Assembly: GCF_045055655.1 (NCBI RefSeq)
Contig: NZ_JBANFI010000002.1
Span: 124,001 to 188,000, forward strand
Length of the DNA: 64,000 bases
Reading direction: 5' to 3'
DNA from: Marinospirillum alkalitolerans
GTDB lineage: Bacteria; Pseudomonadota; Gammaproteobacteria; Pseudomonadales; Halomonadaceae
The notes beneath the pieces were generated by a model. That model was not told the origin of the DNA and made no database searches. It was given only the letters and a program-made list of their open reading frames with translations. Shown here piece after piece: positions 8,745 to 16,223 of the stretch (the first letter of the stretch is position 1; each line of letters begins with the position of its first letter). A program made the position numbers and the translations under genes.

Positions 8745-9320
8745 ATGCTACGCGCTTCTGAGCCTAACCCGATTCGAAAAAGAGTCTACCCCCTGCCTTT
8801 ATTTGTTGCGCTGACACTGGCTGGTATTCTCGCAATTCTGCTTTATTTGGGTGAGCATCTTGGTCAGCAGGCGATTGATGCGCGCTGGTATCCAGCCGAA
8901 GCCTGTCAGTTGCCGACAGAGACCTGTTATACCCATTTTGGCCAGCAACGGCGGCTCAGCTTGCGCCTGCTGACAGAGCAGCCCCTCCCTCTTGAGCCTC
9001 TACCCCTTGAGGTGCAGCTAGAAGGCTGGTCTGCAGCTGAGCAAGCCCAGCTGATCATGGAAGTCGACCTGCAAGGCCGGGATATGTATATGGGTTACAA
9101 CCGCACCCAATTACACCATCAAGGCGAAGGGCTTTTTAGCGGCGTTCCGCGCTTAAGCTTGTGTACCGATGAAGTGATGGTGTGGCGGGCCAGCGTGCTA
9201 ATTTATCCAGAGGGTGATTTAGAAGCCCAGCCACTGGCGACCTATTTTGATTTTGTGGTGGATCAACGCTTATTTCGTTCAGGATCGCCCGCCGCCTCGA
9301 CTGTCGCCGCTGATTCCTGA
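8745..9320 (+). CDS. Hypothetical membrane-anchored protein
   Basis: I do not recognise this 191-aa protein. One strong transmembrane helix (about residues 22-42, LFVALTLAGILAILLYLGEHL) follows a basic N-terminus with KR, which suggests a signal-anchor with the remaining ~145 residues in the periplasm. That domain has three cysteines, two close together (EACQLPTETCYTHF) and one later (LSLCTDEVMV), possibly forming a disulfide. The rest looks beta-rich. The ATG at 8745 is preceded by AAGAGAG at a good distance; a TTG two codons earlier is less likely. It is a single gene between hairpins, and the neighbours give no functional hint. Confidence 0.8.
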   Translation: MLRASEPNPIRKRVYPLPLFVALTLAGILAILLYLGEHLGQQAIDARWYPAEACQLPTETCYTHFGQQRRLSLRLLTEQPLPLEPLPLEVQLEGWSAAEQAQLIMEVDLQGRDMYMGYNRTQLHHQGEGLFSGVPRLSLCTDEVMVWRASVLIYPEGDLEAQPLATYFDFVVDQRLFRSGSPAASTVAADS

Positions 9321-9410
9321 GCGCGCTCTTTCTTGAGGTCATTACGTCTTAAAGCGAGCGTTTCTTGAAGTCAGTGCTTTTTGTTATGCGTAATAACGTA
9401 ATTTACATAC

Positions 9411-9467
9411 AAAAAAGCTCAGTCGATCCAGCCAATACAGTCGACCGATCCACTGAGCTGTTTTTTT
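9411..9467. terminator. Bidirectional terminator-like hairpin between convergent genes
   Basis: Inverted repeat AGCTCAGT ... ACTGAGCT with an A-run on the left and a T-run on the right; an inner CGATC/GATCG pairing is also possible. It lies between the convergent unknown gene and the depolymerase-like lipoprotein gene. Confidence 0.75.
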
Positions 9468-9515
9468 AGGTCAGATCGACCCATGAGAGCCAGGCAGGCT
9501 CAGCACTCAAGCTGA

Positions 9516-10520
9516 TCAATGATGCTCGGCCTGCGCCGCTTGCCAAAGACGCTGCAAGGCCCGAATTTGCCGCCCAGTGCGCGTATCGTAATCACGCGAT
9601 TCTAAACCCCACCAATCCCAGCAGGCCTTGGGGTTGGCTGTGCGGCTACGCGCTTGAGGGAAGAGCACCACCAGCTGATGTGCTTCAGCCGCTTCAAGAT
9701 AGCCGCTTTGCTCAATAAATGCTAACTCCACCTGTTCAGCGGCCTGATCACAACCATGCAAGACCATCAAGAGGCCGCAGGATTGAGGATCAGCGCGGCA
9801 AGAGACTGGCTGATAATAGTAGCCTTGATCAGCCAAACCTCGACTGTCTTCAAAAAAAGGCCGCTGATCAAAAGACTGCACGCTGGCGGTCAGTTCTGAG
9901 GCACTACGCGGAGCGCCATCCAGATGCGCTAGGCTCACAGCCGCACCTGCAAAGCCACAAGCATTCACGTAAGGAGCAGCAGAGGCGGCGCAGGCCACAC
10001 CAGTCGACTCGGTTGGCAGACCATGTCCGGCCTGAGGCTGCTGATGCACCAGCAGCTGATCACCGACCAGCTGTTGATAGGTTGCCTGCAGGGCTTCACC
10101 AACACGCGGATGCACAACCCGATCACCCAGACCGTGATAGAGGAAAACACGATCACCAGCCAAGGCCTGTGGATCACCCAAATTTCCTGCAGCGGCTTCT
10201 TCTTCGATCAGCGCCAGACTGGATGCAGCCTGAGGCGCACCTCGCTGGATAAACATGCAACGCTGCAAGGCATCCACTAATCCGCCGCGCGCACATCCAT
10301 AAGGGCCAGCCGCAAAGATCGCCACACCCTGCACCTGCTCCGGCCACGCCAGATGGAGCTGGTGCGCCATATAGCCTCCAGAAGACAGACCAGCAAGATA
10401 GAGACGCTCTGGGTTGGTACCCAGTTCAGGTAAGGCCGGTGCAGCCTCTTGATTTGCAGAGCACCCCGCCAGCGCTACCATCAGCCCCGCGATCAAGCCA
10501 GCTTTGAATTTCCGTTGCAT
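9516..10520 (-). CDS. PHB-depolymerase-family lipoprotein esterase
   Basis: Alpha/beta-hydrolase of the extracellular poly(3-hydroxybutyrate) depolymerase/esterase family (334 aa). A lipobox LAGC puts the lipidated Cys at residue 20, so the protein is membrane-anchored. The GLSSG lipase box gives nucleophile Ser46, with Asp133 (HGLGD) and His166 (QAGHG) as likely triad partners. The probable oxyanion motif LMVLHGC (His255) comes after the triad. That order is the circularly permuted type II catalytic domain. No separate linker or substrate-binding domain is present, so the substrate may be a soluble or short ester. The ATG at 10520 is preceded by AGGAG with 8-base spacing; the GTG three codons upstream overlaps that Shine-Dalgarno sequence. 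Confidence 0.82.
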   Translation of the reverse strand: MQRKFKAGLIAGLMVALAGCSANQEAAPALPELGTNPERLYLAGLSSGGYMAHQLHLAWPEQVQGVAIFAAGPYGCARGGLVDALQRCMFIQRGAPQAASSLALIEEEAAAGNLGDPQALAGDRVFLYHGLGDRVVHPRVGEALQATYQQLVGDQLLVHQQPQAGHGLPTESTGVACAASAAPYVNACGFAGAAVSLAHLDGAPRSASELTASVQSFDQRPFFEDSRGLADQGYYYQPVSCRADPQSCGLLMVLHGCDQAAEQVELAFIEQSGYLEAAEAHQLVVLFPQARSRTANPKACWDWWGLESRDYDTRTGRQIRALQRLWQAAQAEHH

Positions 10521-10575
10521 TATTGTCACTCCTGATCACCTATCCACCGAGACCCCCTGTGGATAAGTTAGTGGA

Positions 10576-11811
10576 TTAATCTTGAAAAAAGGGTTCAAGA
10601 ACTGTGTTTAAAAAGCGCCAGCCCAGAGGAGAACAGGCCAGACGTTCAGGGTCTGTGGTCCAGAGTTCACGCGCTCGTAATGCGTCTAAAATCGGTGACA
10701 GATCCTGAGCGGAAAGACCCGTTCGCGCCTGATAGAGCGCTGCGGGCACCCCCTCAGCTAAACGCAAGGCATTGAGCATAAATTCGATGGGGCGTTGTGC
10801 CGCACTGAGCTGCTCTGTTCCAGCTAAAAAGCCCTGCTCATCCTTAGCTAGTATTGTGGATAAGTTATTTGACGACTGATGGCGAGCCAAATAGGCCTCG
10901 GGCTGACGCGTCTTCCAACGGCGCTCAATCATCAGCCCACCAGCGGCTTGATCATCCCAGCGACTCAGCTTGCCATGAGCACCCGCACCCAGCCCAAGGT
11001 AATCCCCAAAAGTCCAGTAGTTCAGATTATGGCGCGCCTGCTGCCCTGGCTTTGCGTAGGCAGAAACCTCATAGTGCTGATAGCCTGCTTCAAGAATCAG
11101 CGCCTGCCCAGCATCTTGAATCTCCACCAGAATATCTTCTTCAGGCAGCACGGGCGGCTGGCGATAAAAAACAGTGTTCGGCTCCAAGGTGAGCTGATAC
11201 CAAGAAAGATGACTGGGTGCCAGGGACAAGGCCGTGCGTAAATCATCCAAAGCGCCCTCTGGACTCTGCTCAGGCAAACCATGCATCAAATCGATATTCA
11301 CTCGATCAAAACCCGCCTGATGGGCCGCGGCAATCGCCTCATAGGCTTGAGCGCTCGAATGGACTCGACCAAGCAGCGCCAGCTGGCGCTGTTGAAAACT
11401 CTGTACACCGATGGACAAACGATTAATGCCTGCCGCTCGATAGCCCTCAAAGCGCGCCTGCTCAACACTGCTGGGATTGGCTTCCAGCGTCACCTCACAA
11501 TCTGCATCAAAAGTCAGCTGACGCTCTAGCCCATCAAAAAGCCGCGCATAGCCAGCAGGCGACATCAAGCTGGGAGTGCCACCACCAAAGAACACCGACA
11601 TGACAGGACGTTCAATCAACTCCGGCCAGGCACGCAGATCCGCGGCTAAATCAGCCAAGAGTGCCGCCACATAATTGGCCTCCAACTCGGCGCTGAGGCT
11701 TGGCAAGCCTGAGGTATTGGTTTTGAGCTGATGGGAGTTAAAGTCACAGTAGGGGCACTTGCGCACACACCAAGGCAGATGAATATAAAGAGAGAGCGGT
11801 GGCAAGTGCAT
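10576..11811 (-). CDS. hemW: Radical SAM haem chaperone HemW
   Basis: Haem-binding member of the radical SAM HemN-like family, thought to deliver haem to respiratory enzymes; often misnamed coproporphyrinogen III oxidase. 411 aa. The CxxxCxxC cluster ligands are C15, C19 and C22 in PWCVRKCPYC. The VFFGGGTPSLM motif (GGGTP) and the downstream HemN C-terminal domain are present. The ATG at 11811 gives the family's normal start (MHLPPLSLYIHLPWC) with GAGG upstream; a longer frame from 11901 would overlap rdgB heavily. It lies 7 bp after the rdgB stop, so the pair is an operon. Confidence 0.94.
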   Translation of the reverse strand: MHLPPLSLYIHLPWCVRKCPYCDFNSHQLKTNTSGLPSLSAELEANYVAALLADLAADLRAWPELIERPVMSVFFGGGTPSLMSPAGYARLFDGLERQLTFDADCEVTLEANPSSVEQARFEGYRAAGINRLSIGVQSFQQRQLALLGRVHSSAQAYEAIAAAHQAGFDRVNIDLMHGLPEQSPEGALDDLRTALSLAPSHLSWYQLTLEPNTVFYRQPPVLPEEDILVEIQDAGQALILEAGYQHYEVSAYAKPGQQARHNLNYWTFGDYLGLGAGAHGKLSRWDDQAAGGLMIERRWKTRQPEAYLARHQSSNNLSTILAKDEQGFLAGTEQLSAAQRPIEFMLNALRLAEGVPAALYQARTGLSAQDLSPILDALRARELWTTDPERLACSPLGWRFLNTVLEPFFQD

Positions 11812-11818
11812 CAGCTGG

Positions 11819-12427
11819 TTATCCCTCACGCTTGTGCAACTCCGACAGGAGTGCTTGCAGCGCACGACCACGATGCGATAAGCGGTTCTTTTCTGCTGCA
11901 CTCAGTTCAGCGGCGGTCATCTGTAAATCAGGCAACCAAAAGAGCGGGTCATAGCCAAAGCCGCCGGTGCCTTGGGGTGCCGTCAGAATCCGCCCTGACC
12001 AGCTTTGCTGCACAATGATCGGCGTTGGGTCCTCAGCATGACGCATCAACACCAGCACACACCAATAGCGCGCTGTGCGTTGGGCTTCAGGATAAGCCGC
12101 CAGACGCTCCAATAGCAGCGCATTGTTCTGTGCATCCTGCGCACCAGGACCAGCAAAGCGCGCGGAATAAATCCCCGGTGCGCCCTTCAGGGCATCCACC
12201 TCTAAACCTGAATCATCGGCCAGCGCCGCACAACCACTGAGCTGGGCAGCATGACGTGCTTTAATCAATGCATTTTCCACAAAGGTGAGGCCAGTTTCAT
12301 CGGCATCAGGGATAGAAAAATCCGCCTGTGGACGCACCTGCCAACCTAGAGGCTGCAGAATCTGGCTAAACTCAGCCAACTTGCCAGCATTACCACTGGC
12401 CAAAACAAGAGTTGCATTCTTTTGCAT
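11819..12427 (-). CDS. rdgB: XTP/dITP diphosphatase (RdgB/HAM1 family)
   Basis: House-cleaning nucleotide pyrophosphatase that hydrolyses dITP, XTP and related non-canonical triphosphates to monophosphates, keeping them out of nucleic acids. 202 aa, normal length. Family motifs: LASGNAGKLAEF (phosphate binding), ALADDSGLEVDAL (metal binding), GTGGFGYDPLF and KNRLSHRGRAL. It precedes hemW on the same strand with a 7-bp gap. The set DUF4426-rdgB-hemW matches the order in Pseudomonas. Confidence 0.96.
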   Translation of the reverse strand: MQKNATLVLASGNAGKLAEFSQILQPLGWQVRPQADFSIPDADETGLTFVENALIKARHAAQLSGCAALADDSGLEVDALKGAPGIYSARFAGPGAQDAQNNALLLERLAAYPEAQRTARYWCVLVLMRHAEDPTPIIVQQSWSGRILTAPQGTGGFGYDPLFWLPDLQMTAAELSAAEKNRLSHRGRALQALLSELHKREG

Positions 12428-12464
12428 GGGGATCTCATCAACAAGAAATCAATCAATAAAATAA

Positions 12465-12489
12465 CGCCGCATCTCTTCATTGAGCGGCG
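12465..12489 (-). terminator. Possible intrinsic terminator after the DUF4426 gene
   Basis: On the reverse strand the stem CGCCGC / GCGGCG with a 13-base loop is followed by TTATTTTATT. It would partly separate the DUF4426 gene from rdgB-hemW. Confidence 0.45.
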
Positions 12490-12503
12490 AAGAAAAAAAC
12501 TGA

Positions 12504-12971
12504 TTAATCAATATATAAACGCCGCAAAAACTGCAGGCGCTGTGCAGGCTGGCCATTGGCATAGTGCACCATCAAATCAAAGCGCAGGGGTTCATCATGC
12601 TGATAGCGAAAGCTGGCCACTGCGGCACTATAGCCTTCCTGTCCTGCCTGGACGTTGCGAAAATTCAAGCTGGAGAGCTGACCGGCCAGCGTGGAAGCAT
12701 GACCAGAAACCCGCGCCTGCACTGGCTCACGCTGCCCATCAGCTCGCTCACGCACCACAGAGACTCGCATCAGGCCCACACCGCGACTACGTGTAATCTG
12801 ATAGGCCTGAGCAATATGCGGCTCTAGAAAGGGAGTCGGCATCACATCGTAATAGATCACATACTCACCCACACGCTCCACATTGGTGTTCTGTGCCCAC
12901 ACGGATGCGCTGAGTAGCCATAAAGCACCAGCCATCACAACAGGGGCCAGGTTGAACAAGCGCGAGATCAT
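12504..12971 (-). CDS. DUF4426 family periplasmic protein
   Basis: 155-aa protein with a cleavable signal peptide (hydrophobic core about residues 8-22, cleavage near SVWAQ). The body resembles the DUF4426 family, which in Pseudomonas-like genomes sits beside metXW and rdgB. It looks all-beta, with the segments VGEYVIYYDVMPT and FRYQHDEPLRFDLMVHY. No catalytic residues are evident and the function is unknown. metX and metW are not upstream here; phoB lies there instead, divergently. Confidence 0.85.
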   Translation of the reverse strand: MISRLFNLAPVVMAGALWLLSASVWAQNTNVERVGEYVIYYDVMPTPFLEPHIAQAYQITRSRGVGLMRVSVVRERADGQREPVQARVSGHASTLAGQLSSLNFRNVQAGQEGYSAAVASFRYQHDEPLRFDLMVHYANGQPAQRLQFLRRLYID

Positions 12972-13101
12972 GGTTTTTCTCCTCTGAAAGAGTGCCTGTT
13001 GTGCGTCGACGTGGGCGCGAAAGGCGCTGAGGCAACGAATGACACCTTCTGGGCACTTTTATTGTGAATCAATGAACAAATGGCGACATTTTCTGGTTAT
13101 G

Positions 13102-13137
13102 CTGTCATCTTAGTGTCATTTATTCAGGTTGTAATAC
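13102..13137 (+). promoter_or_regulatory. Pho box and -10 element of the phoBR operon
   Basis: Direct repeats CTGTCAT (13102-13108) and GTGTCAT (13113-13119) start 11 bp apart, the layout bound by a phosphorylated PhoB dimer. A TAATAC -10-like hexamer at 13132-13137 lies 12 bp downstream, and the phoB ATG is at 13192. This indicates autoregulation of phoBR under phosphate starvation. Confidence 0.85.
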
Positions 13138-13191
13138 GCATGCAATCAAATCTGCCATCACTTTGGCAGCCACAGATGACGAGATGCCAGT

Positions 13192-13881
13192 ATGAGCCAA
13201 AAAAAGATTCTGATCGTTGATGATGAAGCCCCTATCCGCGAAATGCTCGCTGTGGCGCTTGAAATGGCCGATTTTGACTATTTAGAAGCGGCCAATGCCC
13301 AAGAAGCCCATAGTTTGATCGTGGATCACCATCCAGACCTCATTCTACTCGATTGGATGATGCCCGGCACCAGCGGTATTGAGCTGTCGCGTCGCCTGAA
13401 AAGAGAACCGACGACCGCTGAAATCCCGATCATGATGCTCACGGCACGCAGTGAAGAGGATAACAAAATTCAAGGCCTAGAAGCAGGCGCAGATGATTAC
13501 ATCACCAAACCCTTCTCACCGCGTGAGCTGGTTGCCCGCATCAAGGCCGTATTACGACGCAGCACACCCGCTGGCGTCGAAGACCCAGTCGAAGTGAATG
13601 GGCTGCGCCTTGATCCGATCAGCCATCGCGTGACCTCTCATGGCCAGCCATTGGAAGTCGGCCCTACCGAGTTTCGTCTGCTGCAATTTTTCATGACCCA
13701 CCAAGAGCGCGCCTATACGCGTAGCCAGCTGCTCGATCAGGTTTGGGGCGGCAATGTCTATGTCGAAGAGCGCACAGTCGATGTGCATATTCGTCGTTTG
13801 CGCAAAGCGCTAGGCAGCGAGCATGATGTGCTGATCCAAACTGTACGCGGTACTGGCTATCGCTTTTCAACGCAAATCTAG
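13192..13881 (+). CDS. phoB: Phosphate regulon response regulator PhoB
   Basis: OmpR/PhoB-family transcription factor (229 aa). The N-terminal receiver has the acidic pocket at D10/D11, phosphoacceptor D54 (ILLDWMMP), T84 and K106 (ITKPF). The C-terminal winged helix (about 130-229) contains VGPTEFRLLQFFM, QLLDQVWGGNVYVEERTVDVHI and the typical end TVRGTGYRFS. It is co-transcribed with phoR, 2 bp downstream. Four Pho-box-like sites in this window, including one in front of phoB, are its likely targets. Confidence 0.97.
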   Translation: MSQKKILIVDDEAPIREMLAVALEMADFDYLEAANAQEAHSLIVDHHPDLILLDWMMPGTSGIELSRRLKREPTTAEIPIMMLTARSEEDNKIQGLEAGADDYITKPFSPRELVARIKAVLRRSTPAGVEDPVEVNGLRLDPISHRVTSHGQPLEVGPTEFRLLQFFMTHQERAYTRSQLLDQVWGGNVYVEERTVDVHIRRLRKALGSEHDVLIQTVRGTGYRFSTQI

Positions 13882-13883
13882 CA

Positions 13884-15182
13884 GTGCGCTCTCTCTTGAC
13901 TCATGAACTGAAACGCACTGGCGGCTGGTTACTGGCGGCCGGTCTGCTGGGCTGGGCGCTCGGCCATCTCTGGCTGGCACTGTGTCTGACACTGGCAGCC
14001 TTACTCTGCCAGCATCTCTGGTCGCTGAGTCGCTTGATGCGCTGGTTGGCTTCACCCGAGGCAGAACCGCCCGAGGCCAGCGGTCTGTGGGGGCAGGTGC
14101 TGGATCGCCTTTATCATCAGCAGCGCTTACAGCAGGCTCAGCAGCAAGAACTGCGTGAGCTTTTGGATCGCATTCAGGATTCAGGTCAGGCCTTGCGTGA
14201 TGGCGTCGTGATGCTGGATAAGGCTGGGGATCTGGAATGGTGGAATCAGGCTGCTGAGCAGCTACTGGGGCTCAGCCAACCCAGTGATCTTGGGCAGCCC
14301 ATTACCCACCTGGTGCGTGAACCCCGTTTTATTGATTACTTTGAGCAGCAGCATTATCAGGAGCCACTGGTGATCCGCTCTCCTTTGGCCGATGATCGGA
14401 CGCTGGAGTTTCATATTACGCTTTTTGGTGCCAATGAGCGCCTGCTGTTGGTCAGAGACTTTACCAGAATGCAGCGTCTTGAACGCATGCGGCAAGATTT
14501 TATCGCCAATGTCTCGCATGAGCTACGCACCCCCCTGACGGTTTTATCTGGCTATCTCGAAACCTTCAGCGATCATTTGCATGATCTTGCTCCTAAATGG
14601 CAGCGCGGCCTGAAGCTGATGGGCCAGCAGGCCAAACGGATGGAAAACCTGGTCGAAGATCTGCTGATGCTGTCGCGCCTTGAAACAACTGAGGTCGAAT
14701 ACGAGCAGGAACCCTTACAGCTACGGCCTCTGCTGGAGAGTATTCGCACTGATGCCCTGGCACTCTCAGAGCAGCAGCACCCGATTCAGCTGCATCTCCT
14801 CAGCGATCGACCTTTATATGGCTCTGAAAAGGAGCTGCGTAGCGCCTTCTCTAATCTGGTCTTCAACGCCGTCAAATACACCCCAGCGGGCACCAGCATC
14901 GAGATCTATTGGGAAGACGATGAGCAGGGAGGAGGGCAGCTGATCGTGCAAGATCATGGGCCTGGCATTGAAGCGCGCCATTTAGCGCGTTTAACAGAAA
15001 GGTTTTATCGTGTTGATCCAGGGCGCTCCACCAGCACTGGCGGAACAGGGCTTGGGCTGGCCATCGTCAAGCATGTTTTACTACGCCACGGTGCCCAGCT
15101 GACCATCGAGAGCCGACCCGGTGAAGGCAGCCGCTTCTGCTGCCATTTCCCGGCCCAGCGCATCGCTGGCTTGCTGGATTAA
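13884..15182 (+). CDS. phoR: Phosphate regulon sensor histidine kinase PhoR
   Basis: Membrane histidine kinase that phosphorylates PhoB when phosphate is low and is restrained by the Pst-PhoU complex. 432 aa, E. coli-like length. Two hydrophobic helices (about residues 13-50) are followed by a PAS domain (about 98-195), HisKA with H212 in NVSHELRTPL, and HATPase_c (N box FSNLVFNAVKYTP, G1 DHGPGIE, G2 GGTGLGLAIVKH). There is no sizeable periplasmic domain, as expected. The start is GTG, 2 bp after phoB with a poor Shine-Dalgarno sequence, so translational coupling is likely. The stop overlaps the convergent regulator gene by 4 bp. Confidence 0.96.
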   Translation: MRSLLTHELKRTGGWLLAAGLLGWALGHLWLALCLTLAALLCQHLWSLSRLMRWLASPEAEPPEASGLWGQVLDRLYHQQRLQQAQQQELRELLDRIQDSGQALRDGVVMLDKAGDLEWWNQAAEQLLGLSQPSDLGQPITHLVREPRFIDYFEQQHYQEPLVIRSPLADDRTLEFHITLFGANERLLLVRDFTRMQRLERMRQDFIANVSHELRTPLTVLSGYLETFSDHLHDLAPKWQRGLKLMGQQAKRMENLVEDLLMLSRLETTEVEYEQEPLQLRPLLESIRTDALALSEQQHPIQLHLLSDRPLYGSEKELRSAFSNLVFNAVKYTPAGTSIEIYWEDDEQGGGQLIVQDHGPGIEARHLARLTERFYRVDPGRSTSTGGTGLGLAIVKHVLLRHGAQLTIESRPGEGSRFCCHFPAQRIAGLLD

Positions 15183-15994
15183 CCCTGAGGCGCATTCAGC
15201 AGTTGATCAAACTTCTGTGCTGTTTCTGGGTCCTGCTTTAAAAAGACCGCTTTCACCAGCTGCTGTTCACTGCGTGGCGTACGTTCCGCCAATTGCTGAC
15301 TGAGCACAAAAGCGCGCACACTCACCTTCAACGGCGCATCTTCTGTGCCCCCCATCAATCCAAGCAACACCGGCTGGCCAAGCTGCAAGCTGGCCTCGCG
15401 TGTCACTTGCAGGGTGATTTCACGCGGGTTCACGTCCTTCACCTGCATCGGATACTTCTGCTCAGCATTCAGCAGCAGCAAGCCCTTCTCACGCGGGCCC
15501 TTCTTGACCGTGACCGGCTTAGCCGCCAAACCACCGGCCAAAAGCTCAGCGCCACCGGCCGAGGCGATGCGATCCTTGCGCCCGAGGGAGTTCACCTCAG
15601 CCTGAGTCAGCTTGCCTGATCGGACCAGCTCTTTCATGATCTTGCTAATCAGCTGCTCAGCGGAAAAAGGCTTGGTGACATAGTTGTTCACACCAGCCTG
15701 CAAGGCTTCGACGACGTTTTCTTTTTGATCAAGGCTGGTGACCATAATAAAAGACTGATCCTGCATGTCTTCATTGGATCGAATCCATTTGAGCAGCTCT
15801 AAACCGCTCATTTCAGGCATTTCCCAGTCACACAAAATCAGATCAAAACTTTGATTCTTTAAAATACTTTGCGCACGACGCCCATTGTCTGCCTCCTGGA
15901 TCTCAAACTCAGGATATTCAGCACGCAGCGTTTTTTGCACGAGATCACGGATAAACTTGGCATCATCTACAACAAGTAAACGGATTTTCTTCAT
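15179..15994 (-). CDS. Response regulator with REC domain and uncharacterised C-terminal domain
   Basis: 271-aa regulator. The receiver (residues 1-125) has D10/D11, phosphoacceptor D56 (LILCDWEMPEM), T87 in MVTSLDQ and K in VTKPF. The C-terminal part (about 165-265) is beta-rich and may be a degenerate PilZ-like domain (KYPMQVKDVNPREITLQVTR), but the RxxxR c-di-GMP signature is not visible. No DNA-binding helix-turn-helix is seen, so output is probably by protein interaction. A similar regulator follows phoR in Pseudomonas aeruginosa. It is convergent with phoR (overlap at TTAA) and divergent from the Pho-box chemoreceptor. Confidence 0.85.
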   Translation of the reverse strand: MKKIRLLVVDDAKFIRDLVQKTLRAEYPEFEIQEADNGRRAQSILKNQSFDLILCDWEMPEMSGLELLKWIRSNEDMQDQSFIMVTSLDQKENVVEALQAGVNNYVTKPFSAEQLISKIMKELVRSGKLTQAEVNSLGRKDRIASAGGAELLAGGLAAKPVTVKKGPREKGLLLLNAEQKYPMQVKDVNPREITLQVTREASLQLGQPVLLGLMGGTEDAPLKVSVRAFVLSQQLAERTPRSEQQLVKAVFLKQDPETAQKFDQLLNAPQG

Positions 15995-16146
15995 TGGACT
16001 GCCTTTTTCTGAATGCTGGCACCATCAATGAACCGGCTCAATATCTAAGGAGCAGCGGCATCAATCAAAGACGACCTCACACAAATTCTACTGCATTCGG
16101 TCGATGAAAGGCAGACTTGATCTGTTGTGTGTTGATCTCGGCCCGC

Positions 16147-16180
16147 CTGTCAGCAAAATGTCATTTCTTTTTAGCATACT
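16147..16180 (+). promoter_or_regulatory. Pho box and -10 in front of the chemoreceptor gene
   Basis: CTGTCAG (16147-16153), CAAA, then ATGTCAT (16158-16164): two 7-mers starting 11 bp apart, very close to the PhoB consensus. CATACT at 16175-16180 lies 10 bp downstream, the distance usual in PhoB-activated promoters. The ATG of the chemoreceptor follows at 16224. Confidence 0.75.
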
Positions 16181-16223
16181 TCTGCCATGTCTTTGATTCA
16201 CCTATTCATTACATAGGCTTAAT

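Noticed and set aside
15179..15994. Calling the regulator a c-di-GMP-binding PilZ protein
   Set aside because: The RxxxR and D/NxSxxG signature is not visible, so only a degenerate PilZ-like fold can be suggested.
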